A stretch of DNA of 64,000 nt, from positions 2,108,001 through 2,172,000 of the forward strand of contig NZ_CP109273.1 of NCBI RefSeq assembly GCF_045209745.1, given 5' to 3'. Both the position numbers and the translations under genes were made by a program. The first letter of the stretch is position 1, and every line of letters begins with the position of its first letter. Under the pieces are notes generated by a model. That model was not told the DNA's origin and did no database searches. It saw nothing but the letters and a program-made list of their open reading frames with translations. The stretch is from Micromonospora sp045209745. GTDB lineage: Bacteria; Actinomycetota; Actinomycetes; Mycobacteriales; Micromonosporaceae. This document shows, in pieces, positions 57,578-64,000 of the stretch.

Positions 57578-58399
57578 ATGACCCGCCCGGGACTACCCAA
57601 GCTGATCGCGACCGACCTGGACGGCACGCTGGTGCGCAGCGATGACACCGTCTCCGCGTACACCCACGGGGTGCTCGACCGGGTGCGGGCCGCCGGAATC
57701 CCGGTGGTCGGCGCGACCGGTCGCGGCCCTCGGCTGACCGAGTTGACCCGTAACGACATCCGCGCCGCCGACTTCCTGGTGATGGCGGGCGGCGGACGGG
57801 TGGTCGACCAGAGCGACCCGACCGGTCCGCTGGTGCTCCGCGACGAGCGGCTGCCCGCCGAGGTGCTGGCCCGGCTGCTCGCCGACCTGGAGGCCGAGGT
57901 CGGCCCGCTGACCGTGATGGTCGAGGCGTCCGACGAGCACGACGCGCCGCTCTGGGGCGACTACCACGAAAGCTGGCCCTACCAGGACCGGTTCGAGGCG
58001 CGCAGCCGCGCGGAGTGTCTCTCCAGCGACGTGATCAAGGCGTTCGCCCGGACCGCCGACCACCACGTGGACGAACTGCTGGCGGTGGCCCGCCGGATCG
58101 TCCCGCCGGAGGTCGCCACGCTCACCCAGGCCGGGCTCGGCTTCATCGAGATCTGCCCGCCCGGTGTGGACAAGGCGAGCGGGCTGACCGTGGTGGCGCA
58201 GACCCTCGGGGTCGACCCGGCCGACGTCCTGGTCTTCGGTGACATGCCCAACGACCTACCGATGTTCGAGTGGGCTGGCTGGTCGCGGGTGGCGGTGGCC
58301 AACGCCCACACCGACGTCCGGGCCGCCGCCGACGAGGTGACCCTGCGCAACGACGACGACGGGGTGGCGGTGTATCTGGACCGGCTACTGTCCCGGTGA
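57578..58399 (+). CDS. HAD-superfamily phosphatase, Cof subfamily (first of a pair)
   Basis: The 273-residue enzyme has motif I IATDLDGTLVRSDD, motif II VVGATGRGP, the lysine in CPPGVDKASGLTVVAQTLGV and the metal-binding motif III FGDMPNDLPMFEWAG. These are cytoplasmic sugar-phosphate or flavin-phosphate phosphatases. ATG 57578 follows AAGGAGG. The second HAD gene starts in the stop codon of this one (TGATG), so they are coupled. Confidence 0.9.
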   Translation: MTRPGLPKLIATDLDGTLVRSDDTVSAYTHGVLDRVRAAGIPVVGATGRGPRLTELTRNDIRAADFLVMAGGGRVVDQSDPTGPLVLRDERLPAEVLARLLADLEAEVGPLTVMVEASDEHDAPLWGDYHESWPYQDRFEARSRAECLSSDVIKAFARTADHHVDELLAVARRIVPPEVATLTQAGLGFIEICPPGVDKASGLTVVAQTLGVDPADVLVFGDMPNDLPMFEWAGWSRVAVANAHTDVRAAADEVTLRNDDDGVAVYLDRLLSR

Positions 58400-59211
58400 T
58401 GGGAGAGACACCCCGGCTCATCGCCACCGACATCGACGGCACGCTGATCCGCGACGACCGCACGGTCAGCCCGCGCACCGCCGACGTGCTCGCGCGGATC
58501 TCCGCGCGAGGCACGCCGGTCGTTCTGGTCACCGGCCGTCCGGTCCGCTGGCTCAAGATGGTGTACGACCAACTCGCCGAGCCGCTGCCGGCTGTCTGCG
58601 CCAACGGCGCCGTGGTCTACGACCCGTTCAACGATGAGGTGCTGCGGGCCGATCCGCTCGCGCCGCAGCACCTGGCCGAGGTGGCTCGGAGGCTGCGCGC
58701 CGAGGTGCCCGGCATCAGCTTCGCCGTGGAGATCCTGAACAGTCGGGAGATGCGGCACGAGGCGCACTATCCGCTGCGCTGGGACGTCGACCCGGACGGC
58801 ATCCGACCGATCGAGACACCGGAGGAGTTGCTCTCGGTGCCGGCGGTGAAGCTGCTCGCCCGGGCCGGCGAGCAGGACCCGGATGCCTTCGTCGAGCTGA
58901 TCGCCGCAGCGGTGGCGGGGCTGGCCGAGGCCACGCACTCGTCATCCTCGGGCCTGGTGGAGATCTCCGCGGCCGGGGTGACCAAGGCGGCCGGCCTGGA
59001 CTGGTACTGCGACCGACTCGGGGTGCGCGCGGCGGACGTGCTGGCCTTCGGCGACATGCCCAACGACGTGCCGATGCTGAGCTGGGCCGGGCGGGGCGTG
59101 GCCGTTGCCAACGCCCACCCCGCCGTCCTGGCGGTCGCCGACGAGGTGACGACGGCGAACTCCGAGGACGGCGTGGCGGCGTACCTGGAAAAGGTCTTCG
59201 GGGTGGGCTGA
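58399..59211 (+). CDS. HAD-superfamily phosphatase, Cof subfamily (second of a pair)
   Basis: The 270-residue paralogue carries IATDIDGTLIRDDRTV, VVLVTGRPVRWLK, CANGAVVYDP, EISAAGVTKAAGLDWYCDRLGV and FGDMPNDVPMLSWAGRG. It shares the arrangement of the first copy but only moderate identity, consistent with a tandem duplication. ATG 58399; GTG 58396 is one codon upstream. The substrates of the pair are unknown. Confidence 0.9.
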   Translation: MGETPRLIATDIDGTLIRDDRTVSPRTADVLARISARGTPVVLVTGRPVRWLKMVYDQLAEPLPAVCANGAVVYDPFNDEVLRADPLAPQHLAEVARRLRAEVPGISFAVEILNSREMRHEAHYPLRWDVDPDGIRPIETPEELLSVPAVKLLARAGEQDPDAFVELIAAAVAGLAEATHSSSSGLVEISAAGVTKAAGLDWYCDRLGVRAADVLAFGDMPNDVPMLSWAGRGVAVANAHPAVLAVADEVTTANSEDGVAAYLEKVFGVG

Positions 59212-59230
59212 GCGGGCCGTGACCGGTCGG

Positions 59231-59824
59231 TCAGAGGTACTGGCCGGTGTTGTGGCCCTCGCCGCCGCCCGGCTGGCCGATGCCCGGCATGCCGGGGACC
59301 ATTCCGCCGGGACCGCTGGGCAGCGCCTGCCGGCCGCCCCGCATCTGCTCCAGCTGAACCCGGGCGGCCATCTGCTGGGCCACCAGGGCCGCCTGGATGC
59401 CGTGGAACAGGCCCTCCAGCCAGCCGACGAGCTGGGCGTGCGCGATCCGCAACTCGCTCTCGCTGGGGGCCTTGTCCTCGGCGAAGGGCAGCGAGATGCG
59501 CTCCAGCTCGTCGCGCAGCTCGGGGGCGAGGCCCTCCTTGAGCTCGACGATCGACCGCTCGTGGATCTCTCGCATCCGGTTACGGCTGGCGTCGTCGAGG
59601 GGGGCGGCCTTGACCTCCTCCAACAACTGCTTGATCATGCTGCCGATCCGCATCACCTTGGCCGGCTGTTCGACCAGGCGGGTCGGGTCCTCGCCCTGGC
59701 CCTCGTCCGTCTGCATCGTGCCGATCGGCCGGCCGTCTGGGCCGACCACCACAACGGTGCCGGAGTGGCCGGAGTCGTCGGGGCCGGGCTCGTCGTTCTG
59801 TCCAGCTGAGCGCGCTTCGGTCAT
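59231..59824 (-). CDS. bpa: Bacterial proteasome activator
   Basis: The ~197-residue protein has a charged N-terminus, a helical core (AKVMRIGSMIKQLLEEVKAAP, NRMREIHERSIVELKEGLAPELRDELERI, LRIAHAQLVGWLEGLFHGIQAALVA) and a Gly/Pro-rich tail ending in the diagnostic GQYL. In M. tuberculosis (Rv3780) Bpa forms a dodecameric ring that uses this C-terminal motif to open the 20S proteasome without ATP. ATG 59824 has AAAGAT 7 nt upstream; ATG 59833 is an alternative. The organism should therefore encode prcBA elsewhere. Confidence 0.88.
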   Translation of the reverse strand: MTEARSAGQNDEPGPDDSGHSGTVVVVGPDGRPIGTMQTDEGQGEDPTRLVEQPAKVMRIGSMIKQLLEEVKAAPLDDASRNRMREIHERSIVELKEGLAPELRDELERISLPFAEDKAPSESELRIAHAQLVGWLEGLFHGIQAALVAQQMAARVQLEQMRGGRQALPSGPGGMVPGMPGIGQPGGGEGHNTGQYL

Positions 59825-59917
59825 GGGGTCCATCTTTACCCAGCGGGCTTCACCCATGCCGCCCGGGACCTACTACCGGGGCCGAACCACCCGGGCGGGG
59901 CGCGCTACCGTCACGCC

Positions 59918-60715
59918 ATGCCTGCCGACCCACGCGCCGTGCTGACCCGTCCCGCACCGGAGCCGGACCGGACCGTGGCGTACGGCGACCACCCGGATCA
60001 GGTGGCCGACCTGCGGCGCCCGGCGGGAACCGGCCCGGCGCGGCCGCTGGTCGTCGTGTTGCACGGCGGTTTCTGGCGGGTCGAGTACGACCGGCGGCAC
60101 ACCGGCCCGCTGGCCGCGGCCCTCGCCGCCTGCGGCTACCCGGTGGCGCAGCTGGAATACCGGCGGACCGGGCAGCCAGGGGGTGGCTGGCCGGGCACGT
60201 TGACCGACGTGCTGACCGGGGTGGCCGAGCTGCCCGTGCTGGCCGCCGAGGCGATGCCCGGCCGGGTGACCCGGGCCGCGCCGATTCTGATCGGGCACTC
60301 CGCCGGCGGCCACCTGGCGCTGTACGCGGCGGCCGCCGCCCCGGCAACGGTGGGCGGGGTGCTCGCCCTGGCTCCGGTGGCCGACCTGGGCGAGGCGTAC
60401 CGGCGGAATCTGGACTCTGGCGCGGTGGCCGCGTTGCTCGGCGGCGGTCCGGCAGAGGTTCCGGACCGGTACGCGGCAGCGGATCCGCGATTGCTGGTAC
60501 CCATCCGGACACGGACAGTAGTCATTCATGGCTCAGAGGATCAGCAGGTCCCGGCGGAGATGAGCCGGGACTTCGTCACAGAGGCCCGTGTCGCGGGATC
60601 CGATATCTCCCTTGTTGAACTGCCCGGGTGCGAGCATTTCGGGCTTATCGACCCGAAGTCTCCCGCCTGGCCTCGGGTTCTTGATGCGCTGCGGTCCATG
60701 CAGGATGATCATTAG
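59918..60715 (+). CDS. Alpha/beta hydrolase, kynurenine-formamidase/esterase-like
   Basis: The 265-residue hydrolase has the oxyanion motif VVVLHGGFWR, the nucleophile elbow IGHSAGGHLAL, VVIHGSEDQQVP with the acid, and GCEHFGLID with the catalytic His. HGGxW is typical of kynurenine formamidases and related carboxylesterases. ATG 59918 is 6 nt after TACCGT (leaderless). The last ~190 bases (from about 60530) have visibly more A/T at third positions than the rest of the gene. Confidence 0.82.
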   Translation: MPADPRAVLTRPAPEPDRTVAYGDHPDQVADLRRPAGTGPARPLVVVLHGGFWRVEYDRRHTGPLAAALAACGYPVAQLEYRRTGQPGGGWPGTLTDVLTGVAELPVLAAEAMPGRVTRAAPILIGHSAGGHLALYAAAAAPATVGGVLALAPVADLGEAYRRNLDSGAVAALLGGGPAEVPDRYAAADPRLLVPIRTRTVVIHGSEDQQVPAEMSRDFVTEARVAGSDISLVELPGCEHFGLIDPKSPAWPRVLDALRSMQDDH

Positions 60716-60718
60716 CCA

Positions 60719-60747
60719 TTGACGCAGCGTCGCGGACCAGGTAGAAC
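60719..60747 (+). promoter_or_regulatory. Sigma-70-type promoter of the solute-binding protein gene
   Basis: TTGACG (60719-60724) and TAGAAC (60742-60747) with a 17-base spacer give a good housekeeping promoter about 40 bases before the start codon. Inverted AACGCC/GGCGTT sequences follow it. Confidence 0.55.
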
Positions 60748-60795
60748 GCCGGAGGGGCGTTGTTCTGCCCTGCAACGCTCCTCGGAAGGAACTCG

Positions 60796-61983
60796 GTGTC
60801 GCAGATGAATCGCAGGCGGGCGCTCCAGCTGTTGGCCGCGCTCGGTACCACCGGGTTCGTCGCCGGGTGTGGCTCCGACACCGAGGCCCAGCCGACCCCG
60901 AACCGCAGCCCGATCAAGATCGGGCTGATCACGCCGCAGAGCGGCGGTTTCAAGAGCATCGGCGACGACATCACCAACGGTTTCCAGATCTTCCTCGACC
61001 TGCACGACCATCGGCTGGGTGGCCACCCGGTGGACCTGCTGACCGCCGACGAGGGTGACACCGCGAAGACGGGCAAGGCCGCCGTCGAGGGCCTGCTCAA
61101 GCAGGGCGTGCTGGCACTCACCGGGGTGGTCAACTCGGCGGTGATGGTCGGCATCCGGGACACCGTGGAGCAGGCCCGGGTCCCGCTGATCGGCTCCAAC
61201 GCCTCACCGAGCAGCCTGCAGAGCGTCTTCTACATCTGGCGGACGTCGTACGTGCTGGACGAGGCCGGCCGGGCGCTGGGCCGCTACCTGCGCGACCAAC
61301 TGCCGGCCAACGGCCGCGTCGCGATCATCATGCCGGAGAACGTCGGCAGCCCGGACGTGGTGCGAGGCTTCCGGCAGGAGTTCGGCACCACCGACCCGCG
61401 CATCGGCGACCCGGTGACCTACACCAACGCCACCCCCACTCCTGGCAAGACGACATACTCCGCGGACATCAGCAAGGCACTGGCCAAAAAGCCCACGGCG
61501 GTCTTCTGCTTCTTCGCCGGAGCGGCCGCGGTGGAGTTCATCAAGCAGCTGCGTGAGAAGTTCGCCGGGCCGATCTACGCACCCGGCTTCCTCACCGAGG
61601 GCAATGTGCTGGACAACTTGAAGGACAACGCGCTGGGCATCCAGACCGCGCTGAACTACTCGGCCGACCTGAACAACACGTCCAACCGGGTCTTCGCCTC
61701 GGCCTACCGCAAGAAGCACCAGGTCACGCCCACCACGTACGCCATGGCGTCGTACGACGCGGCGCAGGTGCTCGACCAGGCCATCCAGCTGACCGGCGGG
61801 AAGCCGACGCCGCAGCAGGTCAACCTGGCCCTGGGCAAGATCGGCCAGATCGACAGCCCGCGCGGCATCTGGCAGTTCAACCAGCCGCGCACCCCGCAGC
61901 AGAAGTGGTATCTGCGGGAGGTGCAGCGCGACGGTCAGGTCATGTCGAACGTGCTGATCAACGAGCTGGCCACGCTGGGCTGA
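60796..61983 (+). CDS. Tat-exported lipoprotein: branched-chain-amino-acid-type ABC solute-binding protein
   Basis: The 395-residue protein has a twin-arginine start (MNRRRALQLLAALG), a lipobox (FVAGC) near residue 25, and a Leu/Ile/Val-binding type I fold (IGLITPQSGGFKSIGDDITN, GVLALTGVVNSAVMVGI, IMPENVGSPDVVRGF, APGFLTEGNVLDNL, YAMASYDAAQVLDQ). GTG 60796 has AAGGAA 5 nt upstream; ATG 60805 is three codons on. No permease or ATPase gene is adjacent, so it is an orphan receptor or works with a distant transporter. Ligand unknown. Confidence 0.88.
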   Translation: MSQMNRRRALQLLAALGTTGFVAGCGSDTEAQPTPNRSPIKIGLITPQSGGFKSIGDDITNGFQIFLDLHDHRLGGHPVDLLTADEGDTAKTGKAAVEGLLKQGVLALTGVVNSAVMVGIRDTVEQARVPLIGSNASPSSLQSVFYIWRTSYVLDEAGRALGRYLRDQLPANGRVAIIMPENVGSPDVVRGFRQEFGTTDPRIGDPVTYTNATPTPGKTTYSADISKALAKKPTAVFCFFAGAAAVEFIKQLREKFAGPIYAPGFLTEGNVLDNLKDNALGIQTALNYSADLNNTSNRVFASAYRKKHQVTPTTYAMASYDAAQVLDQAIQLTGGKPTPQQVNLALGKIGQIDSPRGIWQFNQPRTPQQKWYLREVQRDGQVMSNVLINELATLG

Positions 61984-61998
61984 ACGCCTACCGGAGCA

Positions 61999-62042
61999 AC
62001 GTCAGGGGCCGGTCTCCCGTTCGGGAGGCCGGCCCCTGACGT
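61999..62042. terminator. 20-bp hairpin terminator
   Basis: ACGTCAGGGGCCGG plus TCTCCC pairs with GGGAGG plus CCGGCCCCTGACGT around a GTTC loop. One wobble pair is the only imperfection. It separates the convergent binding-protein and ddaH genes. Confidence 0.9.
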
Positions 62043-62059
62043 ACGTGGCGGAGTGCGGG

Positions 62060-62884
62060 TCAGTGCCGCAGTTCGGCGATGCAGCACTTCACACTGCCGC
62101 CGCCCTTCTTCAGCTCGGCCAGCTCGACGGGGACCGGGGTGTAACCGACGGCCTTGAGCTTTCCGGCGAGGCGGGTGGCCTCGCTGTTGAGCACCACGTT
62201 CGCGCCGTCGCTGACCAGGTTGAGCCCGAAGGCCATCGCGTCCTCGTCGTCGGCGATCACCGCGTCCGGGAAGAGTTGGGTCAGCACCCGCTGGCTGGCT
62301 GCGGAGAACGCGCCCGGGAAGTAGACGACGTTCGAGTCGTCGATGACCGCGAGCGCCACGTCCAGGTGGTAGAAGCGGGGGTCGATCAGGCGCAGCGACA
62401 CCACCGGCCGACCCAGCGCCTCCTGCGCCTCGGCGTGCGCCGGGATCTCGGTGCGGAAACCGTGCCCGGCCAGGATGAGCCCGCCGTGCGCCTCCGGCAC
62501 GTACGCGAAGTCACCCTCGCCCTCGTTGGTCTCGCTCGGTGCGATGAACCGCCAGCCCTGCGACTCGTAGAAGGCGTGGTGGGCGGCGGCCTCAGCGGTC
62601 CGCTGCTCGTGCTTGAACCGTGCGCCGTACGCGCTGCCGTCCACCACGAAGGCACCGTTGGCGGCGTAGACCATGTCGGGTAGACCCTGCTCGGGGGTGA
62701 GCAGGTGCACCTCGTGGCCGAGGCCGATCAGCGTCTCGCGCAGCCGGTCCCACTGCTTGACGGCCAGGTCCCGGTCGACCGGGGTGGTCACGTCCATCCA
62801 CGGGTTGATCGCATACTCGACCGCGAAGTGCTCGGGCGAGCACATGAGATATGTCCGCTTTCGCGGCACTCGGTGCTGGTTCAC
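62060..62884 (-). CDS. ddaH: Dimethylargininase-type (DDAH) amidohydrolase
   Basis: The 274-residue protein has MCSPEHFAVEYAINPWMD, LPDMVYAANGAFVVDG, EGEGDFAYVPEAHGGLILAG, FYHLDVALAVID with the catalytic His and a C-terminal GGGSVKCCIAELRH with the catalytic Cys. It is of the DDAH group of guanidino-modifying enzymes, which release citrulline from methylarginines. In actinobacteria it is often linked to ornithine aminotransferase; that gene is not seen here. GTG 62884 is 8 nt after TACTCT (leaderless). The Lrp-type regulator is divergent and probably controls it. Confidence 0.88.
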   Translation of the reverse strand: MNQHRVPRKRTYLMCSPEHFAVEYAINPWMDVTTPVDRDLAVKQWDRLRETLIGLGHEVHLLTPEQGLPDMVYAANGAFVVDGSAYGARFKHEQRTAEAAAHHAFYESQGWRFIAPSETNEGEGDFAYVPEAHGGLILAGHGFRTEIPAHAEAQEALGRPVVSLRLIDPRFYHLDVALAVIDDSNVVYFPGAFSAASQRVLTQLFPDAVIADDEDAMAFGLNLVSDGANVVLNSEATRLAGKLKAVGYTPVPVELAELKKGGGSVKCCIAELRH

Positions 62885-62952
62885 GGTCACCAAGAGTAGG
62901 TACCGTAGAACTTTGGTAACAGCCACAACCGTTGCTTCTCAGAGGCGGAACG

Positions 62953-63417
62953 TTGCAGATAGACGCGGTAGACCAGCGGATCATTGCGTTACTCGTTGCG
63001 GACGCCCGTGCGTCGTACGCCGACATCGGTACTCGGGTGTCACTCTCCGCCCCGGCGGTCAAGCGTCGCGTCGACCGATTGCGCGCCACCGGCGTCATCA
63101 GGGGATTCACGGCGGTGGTGGATCCGGCCGCCGTCGGCTGGACCACCGAGGCATTCGTCGAGCTGTTCTGCGCCGGCCGGACCACCCCGGCGCAGATCGG
63201 CGTGGCCGCCCGCCGACACCCGGAGGTGGTCGGCGCGTACACCGTCTCCGGGGAGGCGGACGCGCTGGTGCACCTGCGCGCCGCCGACATCGCCCATCTG
63301 GAGGCGGCGCTGGAGCGGCTGCGCGCCGAGTCCTTCGTGACCTCCACCCGCAGCACCATCGTGCTCTCCCGGCTGGTCGACTCCCCCGGCGTCGGCCCGT
63401 CCCCCCGCACCCCTTGA
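62953..63417 (+). CDS. Lrp/AsnC family regulator
   Basis: The 154-residue protein has an N-terminal helix-turn-helix (LQIDAVDQRIIALLVADARA, YADIGTRVSLSAPAVKRRV) and a C-terminal RAM domain (AFVELFCAGRTTPAQIGV, HPEVVGAYTVSGEADALVHL) for amino-acid sensing. TTG 62953 is chosen because it starts at the usual N-terminus and has AGAGGCGG upstream; TTG 62932 is the alternative. It is divergent from ddaH with a shared 68-base control region containing TACC/GGTA half-sites. Confidence 0.88.
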   Translation: MQIDAVDQRIIALLVADARASYADIGTRVSLSAPAVKRRVDRLRATGVIRGFTAVVDPAAVGWTTEAFVELFCAGRTTPAQIGVAARRHPEVVGAYTVSGEADALVHLRAADIAHLEAALERLRAESFVTSTRSTIVLSRLVDSPGVGPSPRTP

Positions 63418-63435
63418 CCTCAACCCCGGTTGAGG
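63414..63435 (+). promoter_or_regulatory. SoxR/MerR-type operator before the oxidoreductase gene
   Basis: A TTGACC (-35 candidate, 63414-63419) overlaps CCTCAACC-CC-GGTTGAGG (63418-63435). This 18-bp dyad shares the outer CCTCAA/TTGAGG with the SoxR box (CCTCAAG-N4-CTTGAGG). A MerR-family activator normally binds in an over-long -35/-10 spacer; TGGACT (63439-63444) would give 19 bases. Confidence 0.6.
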
Positions 63436-63490
63436 AGATGGACTGGCCAGGAGTGTGGGCACGCCGCCCACCGCAGCCGAGGGGGATTCC

Positions 63491-64000
63491 ATGCGGGCGG
63501 TCTGGCTACGTGAGTTCGGCGGGCCCGAGGTGCTGGTGCCCGGCCCCGCGCCCGATCCGACGCCCGGTCCCGGCCAGGTGCTGATCGACGTTGCGCACGC
63601 GAACATCACCTTCGTCGAGACACAGCTGCGCTCGGGTCGCCCCGGCCCGTTCCGCGTCACCCCACCGCTGATCCCCGGCAACGGCGTCGGCGGGGTGATC
63701 GCCGCCGTCGGGCCGGACGTCGACCTGGCGCTGATCGGGCGGCGAGTGATCAGCGCCACCGGCGGCTCCGGCGGATACGCCGAACGCGCGGCGGTGGACG
63801 CTTCCGCGCCGATCGAGGTGCCAGCCGGGTTGGCCATGGACGCGGCCGTGGCGCTGCTGGCCGACGGGCGTACCGCGACCATGCTGGTCGACGCTGTCGA
63901 CGTACGCCCCGGTGACCGGGTGCTGGTGGAGGCCGCCGCAGGCGGGGTGGGCAGCCTGCTGGTGCAGCTCGCGGCGCGGGCCGGCGCACGGGTGGTCGGC
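63491..64000 (+). CDS. MDR-family NADPH quinone oxidoreductase-like enzyme, 3' end cut by window edge
   Basis: The 170 residues present are MDR type: MRAVWLREFGGPEVLVPGP, VLIDVAHANITFVETQLRSG, PLIPGNGVGGVIAAVG, GGSGGYAERAAVDAS, ALLADGRTATMLVDAVDV, and the NADPH-binding VLVEAAAGGVGSLLVQLAAR. No structural-zinc cysteines are visible, as in quinone reductases. The family reduces quinones or enones with NADPH. A GAGGGGG site precedes ATG 63491 and a SoxR-like box lies upstream, suggesting induction by redox-cycling compounds. Confidence 0.85.
   Translation, partial: MRAVWLREFGGPEVLVPGPAPDPTPGPGQVLIDVAHANITFVETQLRSGRPGPFRVTPPLIPGNGVGGVIAAVGPDVDLALIGRRVISATGGSGGYAERAAVDASAPIEVPAGLAMDAAVALLADGRTATMLVDAVDVRPGDRVLVEAAAGGVGSLLVQLAARAGARVVG

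Overview
The window is 64 kb of very GC-rich DNA with dense gene packing, GTG starts, many leaderless promoters and codons ending almost always in G or C. Gene content (mycothiol-type actinobacterial housekeeping, bacterial proteasome activator, SigE-type sigma factor, DUF5926, DUF5701, several LCP proteins) and the style of the intergenic repeats point to an actinomycete of the Micromonosporaceae, most likely Micromonospora or a close relative. The species call is inference. Several genes at 45-60 kb (pheA, a glycerophosphodiesterase, an HExxH zincin-like protein, bpa) have relatives on the origin-proximal side of other actinobacterial chromosomes. A parS-like site and a DnaA-box cluster in the window fit that position.

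Layout. 0-5.4 kb: end of a split transketolase, a GT2 glycosyltransferase, a large membrane glycosyltransferase and a secreted SGNH hydrolase with a ricin-type lectin domain. 5.4-8.3 kb: a minus-strand operon of OmpR-type regulator, histidine kinase and lipoprotein. 8.3-18 kb: mixed housekeeping (PH-like protein, APH-fold kinase, thiolase, rhomboid protease, cyclophilin, CorA, a PLP aminotransferase, a CBS protein). 18.3-20.8 kb: a tightly overlapping trio, a LicC-like nucleotidyltransferase, an sn-glycerol-1-phosphate dehydrogenase and a CDP-alcohol phosphotransferase, beside a GT4 glycosyltransferase. This looks like a pathway for a CDP-activated polyol and its transfer. 22.4-25.1 kb: an Fpg/Nei glycosylase and a polyprenyl-phosphate sugar transferase with a structured leader.

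25-41 kb: a LytS/LytTR two-component pair, a sigma factor with its membrane partner, a second OmpR-type pair with a DUF4153-like membrane protein, an ABC exporter, and two SSS-family transporters (the second an ActP-type acetate permease), each behind a small membrane protein. The ActP operon carries a CRP/GlxR-like operator. 41-46 kb: a UDP-sugar epimerase/decarboxylase and three LCP ligases for cell-wall glycopolymers; the third lacks a usable start before its membrane anchor.

46-64 kb: rhodanese, glycerophosphodiesterase, soluble PAS histidine kinase, anti-sigma-type ATPase, DUF5926, arginine deiminase, NERD-like protein, PAS-like and ACT-domain proteins, prephenate dehydratase, AIM24, zincin, OsmC, two HAD phosphatases, Bpa, an alpha/beta hydrolase, a Tat lipoprotein solute receptor, dimethylargininase with a divergent Lrp regulator, and a truncated quinone-oxidoreductase-type gene behind a SoxR-like box.

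Non-coding signals are unusually readable. There are at least fifteen TANNNT-type -10 boxes 6-8 nt before start codons, five GC-rich hairpin terminators (several built on a GGGGCCCC core), and three large intergenic palindromes flanked by G-tracts. No tRNA, rRNA, CRISPR array, insertion sequence, PKS/NRPS cluster or defence island was seen.
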